DNA of 38,085 nt from Methylocucumis oryzae (GTDB lineage Bacteria > Pseudomonadota > Gammaproteobacteria > Methylococcales > Methylomonadaceae): assembly GCF_000963695.1 (NCBI RefSeq), contig NZ_LAJX01000090.1, positions 1 to 38,085 of the forward strand. The letters run 5' to 3'. How positions within the stretch are numbered: position 1 is the first letter of the stretch; the number at the start of each line of letters is the position of its first letter. Of this stretch, positions 28,894-37,574 are shown piece by piece. Under the pieces are notes generated by a model. It had not been told where the DNA came from, searched no databases, and worked only from the letters and a program-made list of their open reading frames with translations. A program made the position numbers and the translations under genes.

Positions 28894-28926
28894 AGTGTGT
28901 TATTTAAAATGAGAAAGACTGGAAAG

Positions 28927-31238
28927 CTAAGCCAATGTTGCTGGTTTGTCTCGCAACCCTTGACTTGGCCTAATAAAAACCGGACACAACAAAAAGCCTA
29001 GCAATACGCCTAACACGACGACACTGCCTAAGGTTCTCAAAATAGAGCTTTCTGATACCCAAAGACACGCAAAGGCCAATACGCTGGTCAACATCGACGC
29101 CGCTATGGTTGATAAGTTAACTCAATCTGTCCGCTACGGTTTTCTTGATAAAAAATGCCATAATCAACGCAAATCGATACGGCGAGCAAAAAGCCGACTA
29201 AATGCAAAAAACTCACCGCAATGCCGCTAACTGCCCAAAAACCCAACATCACACAGGCTGCTAACAGCGCTGGCGTTAACGTTTGCAAGGATTTAACGAC
29301 ATTGCCGTAACGCCAGGCTAATAGCAGGGCAATCGCTACTAAGCCCAACGCTAATAATTGTCTTGCGGTTTCGGTATAGGTTTTAGTTAAGTCTTGTAAT
29401 AAATCGCGTTGACTAAAGTATTGCACACCCGCCAAGCCCGTTAACGCGGCTTTCACCCGCTCAGGCTCATGCTCAGCTAACCAAATCATGGTCAGCGCTT
29501 GCTTATCATTTTGTATGATACGGTTAGCTAATACATTTTTTACCGGCGTTGCCAGCACTTGTTGAAAAGTTAAAGGTTCTAACTCTGCATAATCAAAATG
29601 GCCTAATTGAGCGACTGATAAGCCCTGCTCTGTTAAGGCTGTACGCCATTGCGCTAAATGCTCTGGCGTTAAATACGTTTTAAGCAGTGCTTGATTTGCT
29701 TGTTGTTGCTGTGCTGATAATAGCCACGGATATAAGCCATAATAATCGCTTAACGCCTTATCGTGCTTAAGCCCCTCTAAGACTGTGTAAACCGCCTCGC
29801 TTTTCTGTAATGCGGCTTCTATCGTAGGCGCGCTGACTAAGACAAAACGCCCAGGTTCAACATGGGTCATACGTGCGCGAATGCGTTGGTCATTGAGCTT
29901 TAACTGGGCAAGTTCTGGCGTTAATGCTTGCATATCCGTTAACCACTGCAATGAATTCAGGCTTAACAACGACAGCACAACAACCACCGCAAAACCACCG
30001 GCTAGCGGCGTGCGATAACGCTCGCAAAAGCTTGCCCAAGCACCGGCTAATGGTACAGACAAAAGCTGTTCAGGCTGCTTAAGCAAGAGCCAAGGCAAGA
30101 CAAACCGAGTTAACGCTAAACTCATGACAATGCCAGCACCGGCAAACACCGCTACTTGTTGAAACCCTGGGTAGCCAGACGCGCCTAACGCGGCATAACC
30201 GATGAGAGTCGTTGCGCCGCCTAATACCATGCTAGGCCAAATCCGCTTAACGACTAAGACTTTATGCGCAAAATCGACGCGCGCATGGACTAAGGCATGT
30301 ATAGGATAATCAATACAAATGCCGACTAAAGTGGAGCCAATTGCCAGCGTCATCGCATGGACATAACCAAACACCGCTTGCGTGATTAACACGGCGCTTA
30401 ATAAGGCAATGGCTAACAGACTAAAGACTTGTAGTAACGCCTGCCAATGCCGAAATAACCACCCAAACAACATAATCTGTGCCGCTATTAATAACGTACT
30501 GACTAATTGAATATCGCCTTGGATTAACTGTTGTGTGGCGACCGCAAACACCGGTATGCCGGTCATTTCTAGCAAATAATGACCACGTGTAGCTTTGTTG
30601 ACCTGTTGTAAGGTTTTTTTAATCGCGTTTTGAATACGTGTTTGTTGGGCAGTATCCAAACCTGAAGCGTCGGTTTCTAGCATGATGTTTTGATAAACAC
30701 CAGAAGTCGGTTGCTTTTGTTGAGCCGCTAATGTTTTAAAACCATTCAGCGACAACAGCAATGGGTCTTGCCGTGCCAGTTTATCAATACCTAGCCCTTG
30801 CGCCGACAATAAACTATTTTTTAACAACTCAGCCCGTTGACGCAAGCCTTCTGTAGTAAACAGCTTAGCAAGTTCTTGCTCTGGCTGTAAGCTATAGCCA
30901 AGCGCAGCATGTTGACCGTAAAGCGTTAATAATTGCGCTGCTTTATTCGTTTGCTGACCTGGCAACCAAACCTCAGTAACGCCGTCAATAGCTTGCAATT
31001 GCTGTTGCAAGCTGCGTATAAAGCTTAATGTAGGCCGTTGCTGTTGCTCTGTTGTCACCGAAAGCAAATACTGGCGCGACAACGCGCCCGATTGCATTTC
31101 ATTAGCGAGTAACACATGTTCTAATTGCTGGCCAGTGACAATAAATGCGGATAAATCGGTTTTAAACCGAACAGTAAACAACACCGCTAACACTAATAAC
31201 GGAGCTAACAGATAAAAACTAACAACACGAGTAGGCAC
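28927..31238 (-). CDS. MMPL/RND-family exporter, frameshift near the 3' end
   Basis: 770 residues once one missing base near 29119-29125 is allowed for. The uncorrected ORF stops at 29103 after VSICVDYGIFYQENRSG, but another frame continues to a TAG at 28927-28929 with STIAASMLTSVLAFACLWVS, TLGSVVVLGVLLGFLLCP and a cytoplasmic tail: the last two membrane helices every MMPL protein needs. The N-terminal helix, a large periplasmic loop, and GICIDYPIHALVHARVDF and VSICVDYGIF (the paired proton-relay regions) are present. In aryl polyene clusters this protein exports the lipid-linked product toward the outer membrane. Four bases separate it from the LolA-like gene. Confidence 0.85.
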
Positions 31239-31241
31239 CGC

Positions 31242-31874
31242 TTACTCTCCTAGTAACTCATGATAAAGCTGGTTAATCGTCGTCGTTATCGAATGCTCAT
31301 GACGGTTGTTTAATAAGGTATATTCGCTGGTATCACCATTAGCTTGAGTAATCAAAATCTTATTCGCCGGTTGGCTAGGCAAACCTGATATTTTCAAATG
31401 AATAGCCGTGTCAGCACTTTTTGGCGTTAAGTTCATAGTCCAGGCATTAGCCGCACTGATAAATTCAACTTGAAATAATTCGCGTAATAGCGTCTCGTCG
31501 CTATTGATTAACGCGGTTAACGCGGCAACAGTAATATTGCTTTCATCATCCATGTCTAATTCGGTTTGTTGCCGTGTATCAGCCACTGGGTCGAAATACA
31601 ACATATCTTTGCCTTTAATGCCCATTAGCAAGCGTTGCGGTTGTTGTTGCTCGCGAATCATTAAGTCAGGCGATAATGCATATAAATAGCCGCTACCTTG
31701 CCAAGGTTTATCCATTAAAGCCAGATGCCGGGTTTCCTGATAGTCTACTTGAGTAATTTTATTCGACTTCATAGCTTGCATTAACGCAGATAGCGCATCC
31801 TCGGCCAATGCATGACTAAAGCCTAACAAGCTTAACAAGCCAATAACGATTTTTTTATAGATTTTTTTATTCAT
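31242..31874 (-). CDS. LolA-like outer membrane lipoprotein carrier family protein
   Basis: 210 residues with a Sec signal peptide (about 1-24, ending SHALA). The mature part has the LolA-like half-barrel pattern: FQVEFISA, WTMNLTPKSADTAIHLKI, and QVDYQETRHLALMDKPWQGSGYLYALSPD with a basic, aromatic cleft entrance. Aryl polyene clusters encode such a periplasmic carrier next to the MMPL exporter, where it may ferry the lipid-linked pigment across the periplasm. It is distinct from housekeeping LolA. Confidence 0.83.
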   Translation of the reverse strand: MNKKIYKKIVIGLLSLLGFSHALAEDALSALMQAMKSNKITQVDYQETRHLALMDKPWQGSGYLYALSPDLMIREQQQPQRLLMGIKGKDMLYFDPVADTRQQTELDMDDESNITVAALTALINSDETLLRELFQVEFISAANAWTMNLTPKSADTAIHLKISGLPSQPANKILITQANGDTSEYTLLNNRHEHSITTTINQLYHELLGE

Positions 31875-31882
31875 CAGCGACC

Positions 31883-32527
31883 TTACCTGTGTTGCCAGAC
31901 TTTATGTCCAGTCGTAAATAGCGTTTTAATGGTTGTTTGAATATCGGGTATGCCTTGCACAAAAATCCCGCGCTTAGAAAAATAATATCGACGAAATACA
32001 TATTCGCCTATCGCTAACACTGCTATTAGCGCATAAATCATAACACCGTTATAAAACGCCCACCAAAAGTCACTGCCTGCCACCGACAAGCACAGGATAA
32101 TCACCGCGTTTAGTGCAAAAAATCCTGTCCAAACAGCAGTTAAGCGCCAACAATAATCAGCAACAGCGACGGGGTACTCTGGAAACTGTAAGCGCACAAA
32201 CCGCTCAATTAACGCAGGCCCTTGATTTTTCAGCAAACTACGGCCAAAAACCACCATCAACATAAGCTGTATCACTATCGGTAATGCCTTAGCGGTTAAA
32301 CTCTGAGCAAAAAAAGCCCCAAATAACAGCATCAGTGCTAACAAGGCTTGGCTAATGCGAGTTTGACTATGAGGCTGCCGCACGGCTTTATATAAACACA
32401 GACCTGAAAATAGTGTAGGCGCAAACCACGCCATGTCATGTTGCATGCCTTGATAAACCAGATACGGATACAACAAAACCACTGCGACGGTTATACAGAC
32501 TTTAATGAGCTTAGCGGTTAAGGTCAT
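31883..32527 (-). CDS. COG4648-type inner membrane protein
   Basis: 214 residues with about six predicted membrane helices, including VCITVAVVLLYPYLVYQG, LLALMLLFGAFFAQSL, LPIVIQLMLMVVFG and VMIYALIAVLAIGEYVFRRYYF. The pattern CWRLTAVWTGFFALN in the middle and a short soluble tail are typical of the membrane protein regularly present in aryl polyene clusters. No function is assigned; proximity to the exporter and carrier suggests a transport or assembly role. Confidence 0.8.
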   Translation of the reverse strand: MTLTAKLIKVCITVAVVLLYPYLVYQGMQHDMAWFAPTLFSGLCLYKAVRQPHSQTRISQALLALMLLFGAFFAQSLTAKALPIVIQLMLMVVFGRSLLKNQGPALIERFVRLQFPEYPVAVADYCWRLTAVWTGFFALNAVIILCLSVAGSDFWWAFYNGVMIYALIAVLAIGEYVFRRYYFSKRGIFVQGIPDIQTTIKTLFTTGHKVWQHR

Positions 32528-32528
32528 G

Positions 32529-33091
32529 TCAGTTCACAATGTCGGAAACTTTATTGTCTTTAAAATTGACGATAAAGCGATTAAAACGCGTACTCCAATA
32601 CACCCACGAGTTCGCATTCAAATTCGCGGTTTCAGTAATAGGTGGGTAGCCAATCGCGGCCAGCACAGCTTTCTTACTCATGCCAACAGCCACCTCACCT
32701 TTGTCTATTTGCTGTCTTTCTAAGCTATTAAATTGCGCTAAGTTAACCGGCTGTCTAGCAAAGAGTTTGTCAAACGACATGAAAAACATCATCCCCGGTA
32801 TGTTTTTCAATGTTTTTAACTAACAATGGCAAACCATTCCCGTATTCAATAGAAATCTCAGACGAATTAATATCTAGCAATTTAACAGCCGTATTAATCG
32901 GAATCGACGCGCCATGTCGGTAATTCGTCGTTGGAAAGGCATTTTTTTCATAACGAATGACAAACTGGGTGTAATAAGTTTGTCCTTTAACAATATGAAC
33001 CGGCATGGCATCAGAAGAGAGGTTTTTTCTTACACGAAAATAGCATTATAGCCATCATGAAAATCAACATACTGCGGATAAAGCGTTGCAT
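32529..33091 (-). CDS. lipoprotein with BamE/OmlA-like C-terminal domain, two frameshifts
   Basis: The gene is hidden by two one-base insertions, at T6 33023-33028 and A5 32782-32786. Corrected, it gives 186 residues from the ATG at 33089-33091, which follows GGGGAG. The N-terminus MQRFIRSMLIFMMAIMLFSC is a lipoprotein signal with lipobox LFSC (Cys20). The middle is a beta-rich domain (YTQFVIRYEKNAFPTTNYRH). The C-terminus VGMSKKAVLAAIGYPP, then WVYWSTRFNRFIVNFKDNKV, is BamE/SmpA-like. It was visible only after joining three frames. A lipoprotein in this position matches other aryl polyene clusters. Confidence 0.75.
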
Positions 33092-33123
33092 AGTCTGGCT
33101 CCCCATATTAAACATCAGCTGCC

Positions 33124-33194
33124 GTGGGGTACGCTGCGCGCACCTTTAATAACATCATTAAAAATCAATGAAAAAGGTGCGCACAGCGCACCCT
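33124..33194. repeat. inverted repeat between the lipoprotein and CrtI-like genes
   Basis: Imperfect arms at 33124-33147 and 33173-33194 share GCGCACCTTT and its reverse complement, with a 25-base spacer. The right arm AAAGGTGCGCACAGCGCACC overlaps the stop codon of the CrtI-like gene (33193-33195), so the element seems to provide that stop. The same palindrome core occurs at 15388-15412. It may form a hairpin that dampens read-through within the operon. Confidence 0.7.
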
Positions 33195-34743
33195 AAAAAT
33201 CACACTTATCAGAAATACTTTGCCACAACTCCGACGGCCGTTTAAACCCTAATGCCTTTTGCGCGGCTTGCATACCCGATACACTGACGCCATAAATACC
33301 ACCGCCTGGTGACGTCCAATGCCCGGAAAAATATAAACCATTAATCGGTGAGTGATTGGGAATACGGGCAAAACCGGTTTGCTCTGGCGTCACATCCCAA
33401 CCATAAGCCGCGCCTTGATAGTTTTGTGTATAACGATGCAGCGTTGCGGGTGAACCACCTTCAATAAAAACAATATGTTCAGATAAACCCGGTAAATGTT
33501 GCTCAGCTATCGCTAACATTTTTTCCATGTAATAAGGTTTTGCTTGTTGCCATGACTCCGTTGTCTTAAACGGCAACAAAGTTGTTAACATCAATAAATG
33601 CTCGCCAGCGGGTGCCAGCTCAGCGTCGATTAAGGTCGGCACGGTAATGCTAATCCAATTCACATCACCTTGTAGCGTGCGTCGAAAATTGCTTTCGTGG
33701 TCTATGTCCATATAACAAAACGATTCATACGCTAACGTTCGCTGGGCTAAATCCAAAGTCGTCGCGATATAGACGACGAATATCGATAGCGAATGCTGCA
33801 TTTTATTGATACGTTGCAAATAGCGCTCAGGAAAATACTCCTGACCGATTAGCTCAAACACGGTTTGCCGCATATCGGCATTCGATACGACAATATCCGT
33901 AGCGATGATTTGATTATGAATCGAAACGCCAACCACCTTATTGTTTTCAATCAAAATTTTATTAACCGGTGTACGCAATAACAGTTCGCCACCACATTGC
34001 TGAATGCCTTTCACTAAGGTATCCGCTAAGACTTGAAAACTGCCTTTGCAATAATACGCGCCATCGACCATATAACCGATCAACATAGACGCCCAGTAAA
34101 CAAACGACACTTTCGACGGCGGCAAGCCAAGATAAGGCCAATTGCTGGCAAAAGCAGCTAATAGCTGAGGGTGGTCGATAAATTCGCTAGCAACCTCGGC
34201 TAAGGTTGCTTTTCTATACTGGCAAAGCCCAGGCAATAACTGATGAGCGGAGTCATAATCACAACCCGGCATGACTTCTTTAGCCAGCGCTATTTCTTTG
34301 GTCACCTGCACACATAAGGCGACTAATTGCTCTAACCCCCTGCGTTGTTCGGGGAACTGCTGCGCTAATGAGTCAATAAATTGCTCTGTTGTTTGCCATA
34401 AAGCACTCACAAAACCAGGGTAGTAGCTATGGCTAAATGGGTCAACTCGGATAAATGCCAATTCATCAGTTAAGTTAAGTGCCTTTAGAATTTTATACAG
34501 GATCTGCCCACCTTCATAACCTAATGGGCCACAACCACTGACTAAATGTACACCGGCATCAAACTGATATTTTTTTCTTTTAAAACCATGGGCATAACCA
34601 CCTGGCCTATCATGTGCTTCTAGTACTAATACCGACTTTCCCGCTTTAGCCAGCAAGGCCGCCGCAGTTAATCCGCCTATGCCGCTTCCAATCACAACGG
34701 CATCATAAGCGGTTAACGTCGTTGTATGCCTAGCTTTTGCCAT
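33193..34743 (-). CDS. CrtI/phytoene desaturase-like FAD oxidoreductase
   Basis: 516 residues. VVIGSGIGGLTAAALLAKAG and VLVLEAHDRPGGYAHGF are the dinucleotide and GG motifs; YQFDAGVHLVSG follows as in carotenoid desaturases and all-trans-retinol saturases, and the C-terminal PINGLYFSGHWTSPGGGIYG is the second FAD site. It may isomerise or desaturate the polyene chain. No carotenoid synthase is in the window. It overlaps the thioesterase gene by 31 bases, and its last codon lies in a repeat arm. Confidence 0.85.
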   Translation of the reverse strand: MAKARHTTTLTAYDAVVIGSGIGGLTAAALLAKAGKSVLVLEAHDRPGGYAHGFKRKKYQFDAGVHLVSGCGPLGYEGGQILYKILKALNLTDELAFIRVDPFSHSYYPGFVSALWQTTEQFIDSLAQQFPEQRRGLEQLVALCVQVTKEIALAKEVMPGCDYDSAHQLLPGLCQYRKATLAEVASEFIDHPQLLAAFASNWPYLGLPPSKVSFVYWASMLIGYMVDGAYYCKGSFQVLADTLVKGIQQCGGELLLRTPVNKILIENNKVVGVSIHNQIIATDIVVSNADMRQTVFELIGQEYFPERYLQRINKMQHSLSIFVVYIATTLDLAQRTLAYESFCYMDIDHESNFRRTLQGDVNWISITVPTLIDAELAPAGEHLLMLTTLLPFKTTESWQQAKPYYMEKMLAIAEQHLPGLSEHIVFIEGGSPATLHRYTQNYQGAAYGWDVTPEQTGFARIPNHSPINGLYFSGHWTSPGGGIYGVSVSGMQAAQKALGFKRPSELWQSISDKCDF

Positions 34744-35135
34744 AAAATCGCCGGTGATTCAAAACACATTTCATGAGTAGCCATATCGACAGCGACTTGC
34801 GAAGTATAGCCTCGGGTCAAACGAGTTCCTGACACTTTATCAAAAATTTGGTAATTAATTTTTAATCGATTTTCCCACTCGACTAACTGTGCTTGCACCA
34901 AAATTTTTTGCCCAAAGGTTGCAGGTCTAGCATAACGAATTCGTAAATCAATGATAGGCCAAGCATATCCAGAAGCGCGCATTTGCTCATAATTGTAGTC
35001 GATAGTGTCTAGCAGCGCACAACGAGCCAGTTCAAAGTATTTTGCATAATGTCCATGCCAAACAATCGCCATAGAATCAATATCAAAAAACGGCACGACT
35101 AACTCCGCCTCACCATTCGCAATCGCTTTATCCAT
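34713..35135 (-). CDS. 4-hydroxybenzoyl-CoA thioesterase-type hotdog protein
   Basis: 140 residues from the ATG at 35133-35135, preceded by GGAG at six bases; a GTG at 35141 is also open. VPFFDIDSMAIVWHGHYAKYFELAR carries the Asp-His-Tyr signature of the 4HBT/YbgC hotdog family. It could release the aryl-acyl chain from CoA or the carrier, or edit stalled intermediates. It overlaps the ammonia-lyase gene by eight bases and the CrtI-like gene by 31. The frame is intact. Confidence 0.88.
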   Translation of the reverse strand: MDKAIANGEAELVVPFFDIDSMAIVWHGHYAKYFELARCALLDTIDYNYEQMRASGYAWPIIDLRIRYARPATFGQKILVQAQLVEWENRLKINYQIFDKVSGTRLTRGYTSQVAVDMATHEMCFESPAILWQKLGIQRR

Positions 35136-36650
35136 AGACACTCCAATGACGCTGACGCAGCAGTTGTAAACATAAGCGTAACTCGTTTTCTAATGCCCTA
35201 TCGTTTGCCAAAAAAGGCACATGTGCTCTAACTTCTACTAAGGTTTTTTGCACACCCTCACTCAATTGCTCACCAACACCGCGCAATTCAACCGCTTGCA
35301 CAGCGGCTAATAATACCGCCGTAGCCACTTGCTCGGTTAACTCCAAGATTCTAATCGCATCACGCGCAGCTATTGTCCCCATGCTCACCTTATCTTGATT
35401 ATGGCATTCTGTAGAACGTGAAAACACGCTAGCAGGCATCGTTAACTTTAACGCTTCTGCCGTCCATGCGGATACGGCAATTTGTACCGCTTTAAATCCA
35501 TGATTCATCATGGCTTGTTGACCTTTTGCACCGCTTAAATTAGCAGGTAGCCCATGATTAAATTTAGGGTCTACTAATTGTGCCATTTGCCTATCCATTA
35601 AATCGGCTAAATTAGCGACGGCCGTTTTTAATGCATCCATCGCAAAGGCAATATGGCCACCGTAAAAATGCCCACCATGTAACACCCACTCGGCCTCGGC
35701 ATCGATAATGGGATTATCGTTGGCACTGTTTAGCTCATTTTCGATAAACTGCCGTAACCACGGCAATGCATCAACTAATACACCGATAACATGAGGGGCG
35801 CAACGCAATGAATAACGGTCTTGTAAACGCGGTGTTGTCGTAGAACAACCGGTAAGGTCTTGATAAAGCCATTGCGCCACCTGGCCTTGACCTTGATGCG
35901 GTTTAACCTTAAACAAACGGCTATCGAAATGCTCAGGATTGCCTTGTAACGCTATGGACACCAGACTCGTAATACGTGTAGATAATTGTGCTAAATAATC
36001 TGCGCGATGATAGGCAAGACAGGCTAAAGCCGTCATCACCGCCGTTCCATTCATAATCGCTAACCCTTCCTTAGGTTGCAAACTTAACGGCGTAATGGCC
36101 AACGCATTAAACACTGTTGTCGTCGTTTAAACGTTGGCCTTGATGCCATACCTCTCGCTCACCGGCAAGCACGGCGGCTAAATACGACAGCGGCGTTAAA
36201 TCGCCACTGGCACCGACTGAGCCTTCTTGCGGAATCACTGGCAACACGTCATCAGCCAATAATCGTGAGATATGTTTTAGCAACACATAACGCACACCCG
36301 AATAACCTTGCGCCAGACTATTTAAGCGTACCGCTAAAATAGCGCGCGTTTTGTGACTCATCGAAATAATGACCTAAACCGCAGCCGTGAAAGGTATAAA
36401 GATGCGTAGACAAATCGTTAACATACGCTAATGGAATCGGCACATCGCAAGAATCACCATAACCGGTGGTCACACCGTAGATATAGCCTTGTTTTTGCAA
36501 TAGCGCATCAACAAACTGGCTGCCCTTGTTAATACGCGTTACAAAAATCGGCTCGTCACTTAAACACAATGCTTTATGTCGTAAAGCAACAGCACAAATA
36601 TCTTCAATGGTTAAAAACCGGCCATCAACGATAACGCTATGCTCACTCAT
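35128..36650 (-). CDS. HAL/PAL/TAL-family aromatic amino acid ammonia-lyase, two frameshifts
   Basis: 506 residues from the ATG at 36648-36650 (MSEHSVIVDG), two bases after the acyltransferase stop. The MIO cofactor comes from Ala147-Ser148-Gly149 in GSVGASGDLTPLSY, with catalytic Tyr58 in YIYGVTTGYG and later LPANLSGAKGQQAMMNHGF. The two breaks (plus strand) are TTTT 36349-36352 and a short T run near 36115-36120; each needs one base removed. Deaminating tyrosine or phenylalanine would give the aryl starter. The selectivity pair reads Phe87-His88 (THLYTFHGCG), neither the Ser-His of histidine lyases nor the His-Leu of tyrosine lyases, so the substrate is open. Confidence 0.85.
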
Positions 36651-36652
36651 CC

Positions 36653-37574
36653 TTAAGCCTGCCAAAAATCATAAAAATTAAACCATTGCATAGGCTCTTT
36701 TAAGCAATAATACTGTAACCGGTCGGCAAACTGTTGGGCATAGCGCTGTACAGCGGCGTCTCTTGTTTTACGCGGCAATAACAGTTTGCTCGCAAAAAGG
36801 CTCGAAATAAATACGATAACGCTGCTGATGTTTTAAACAAAACATCGTAAACACCGGACATTTAAGCAAGCCGCCTAAAATATACGGGCCTTGAGGAAAC
36901 GCTGCCGATTGCTCCATAAATAGCGCTTCAGTGACGCGTTGTTGTGTTTTAACCGGCGTTCTGTCGGCCGTAATCACAACTAACTCGCCTGCATCGATTT
37001 TATCTTGCAATAACATCGCGGTAGCCGCATTGATTTCAGTGACTTGAATTAAGTTTAAATACGCCAAATCAGCATACTGATTTAACACCGCATTAAATTT
37101 TTCCGCATGTTTAGTATGTACCAAAACATTAACTGTCACCGCTTTACGCAACGTAGCCATTAAGCGGCATACTTCCATATTGCCTATATGCGCCGCTAAA
37201 ATTAACACACCTTGACCGCGCTCTACACACTCAATCACTGCTTCTCTGCCGACATAATCGACATCTTTTACGCCAATCGTACCGCTCCATGCTGCTAACT
37301 TATCAATCATAATGTTGGCAAAATTAACAAAATGCTTATAACTATGCCAATAAGAGCCGGTTATGCCATAACCGGACGGTAAATAAGCGGATACTCTATG
37401 CAAATAATCGCGACTGGCTTGACGGCCAATTGAATTGAATAACCAGTAATAACTGACCACTGGATATAAAAACACCTGTAACACTCGACGTCCAAACCAT
37501 AAATAAACCTTAAGCAAAGCATGCATACCCCATATCACGCCACGCTCTTCTAATTGGGCCCAATGTTGTTTCAT
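36653..37574 (-). CDS. LpxL/HtrB-like lipid acyltransferase, one frameshift
   Basis: 306 residues from the ATG at 37572-37574 (MKQHWAQLEERG), overlapping the glycosyltransferase stop as ATGA. AAHIGNMEVCRLM provides the HxxxxE-like catalytic His region, followed by VVITADRTPVK and AAFPQGPYILGGLLKCPVF, as in lipid A-type acyltransferases. The uncorrected ORF ends at 36768; removing one A from AAA near 36784-36786 restores a tail ending MQWFNFYDFWQA with a stop at 36653-36655. In aryl polyene clusters this enzyme is thought to attach a fatty acid to the glycolipid carrier. Confidence 0.82.
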
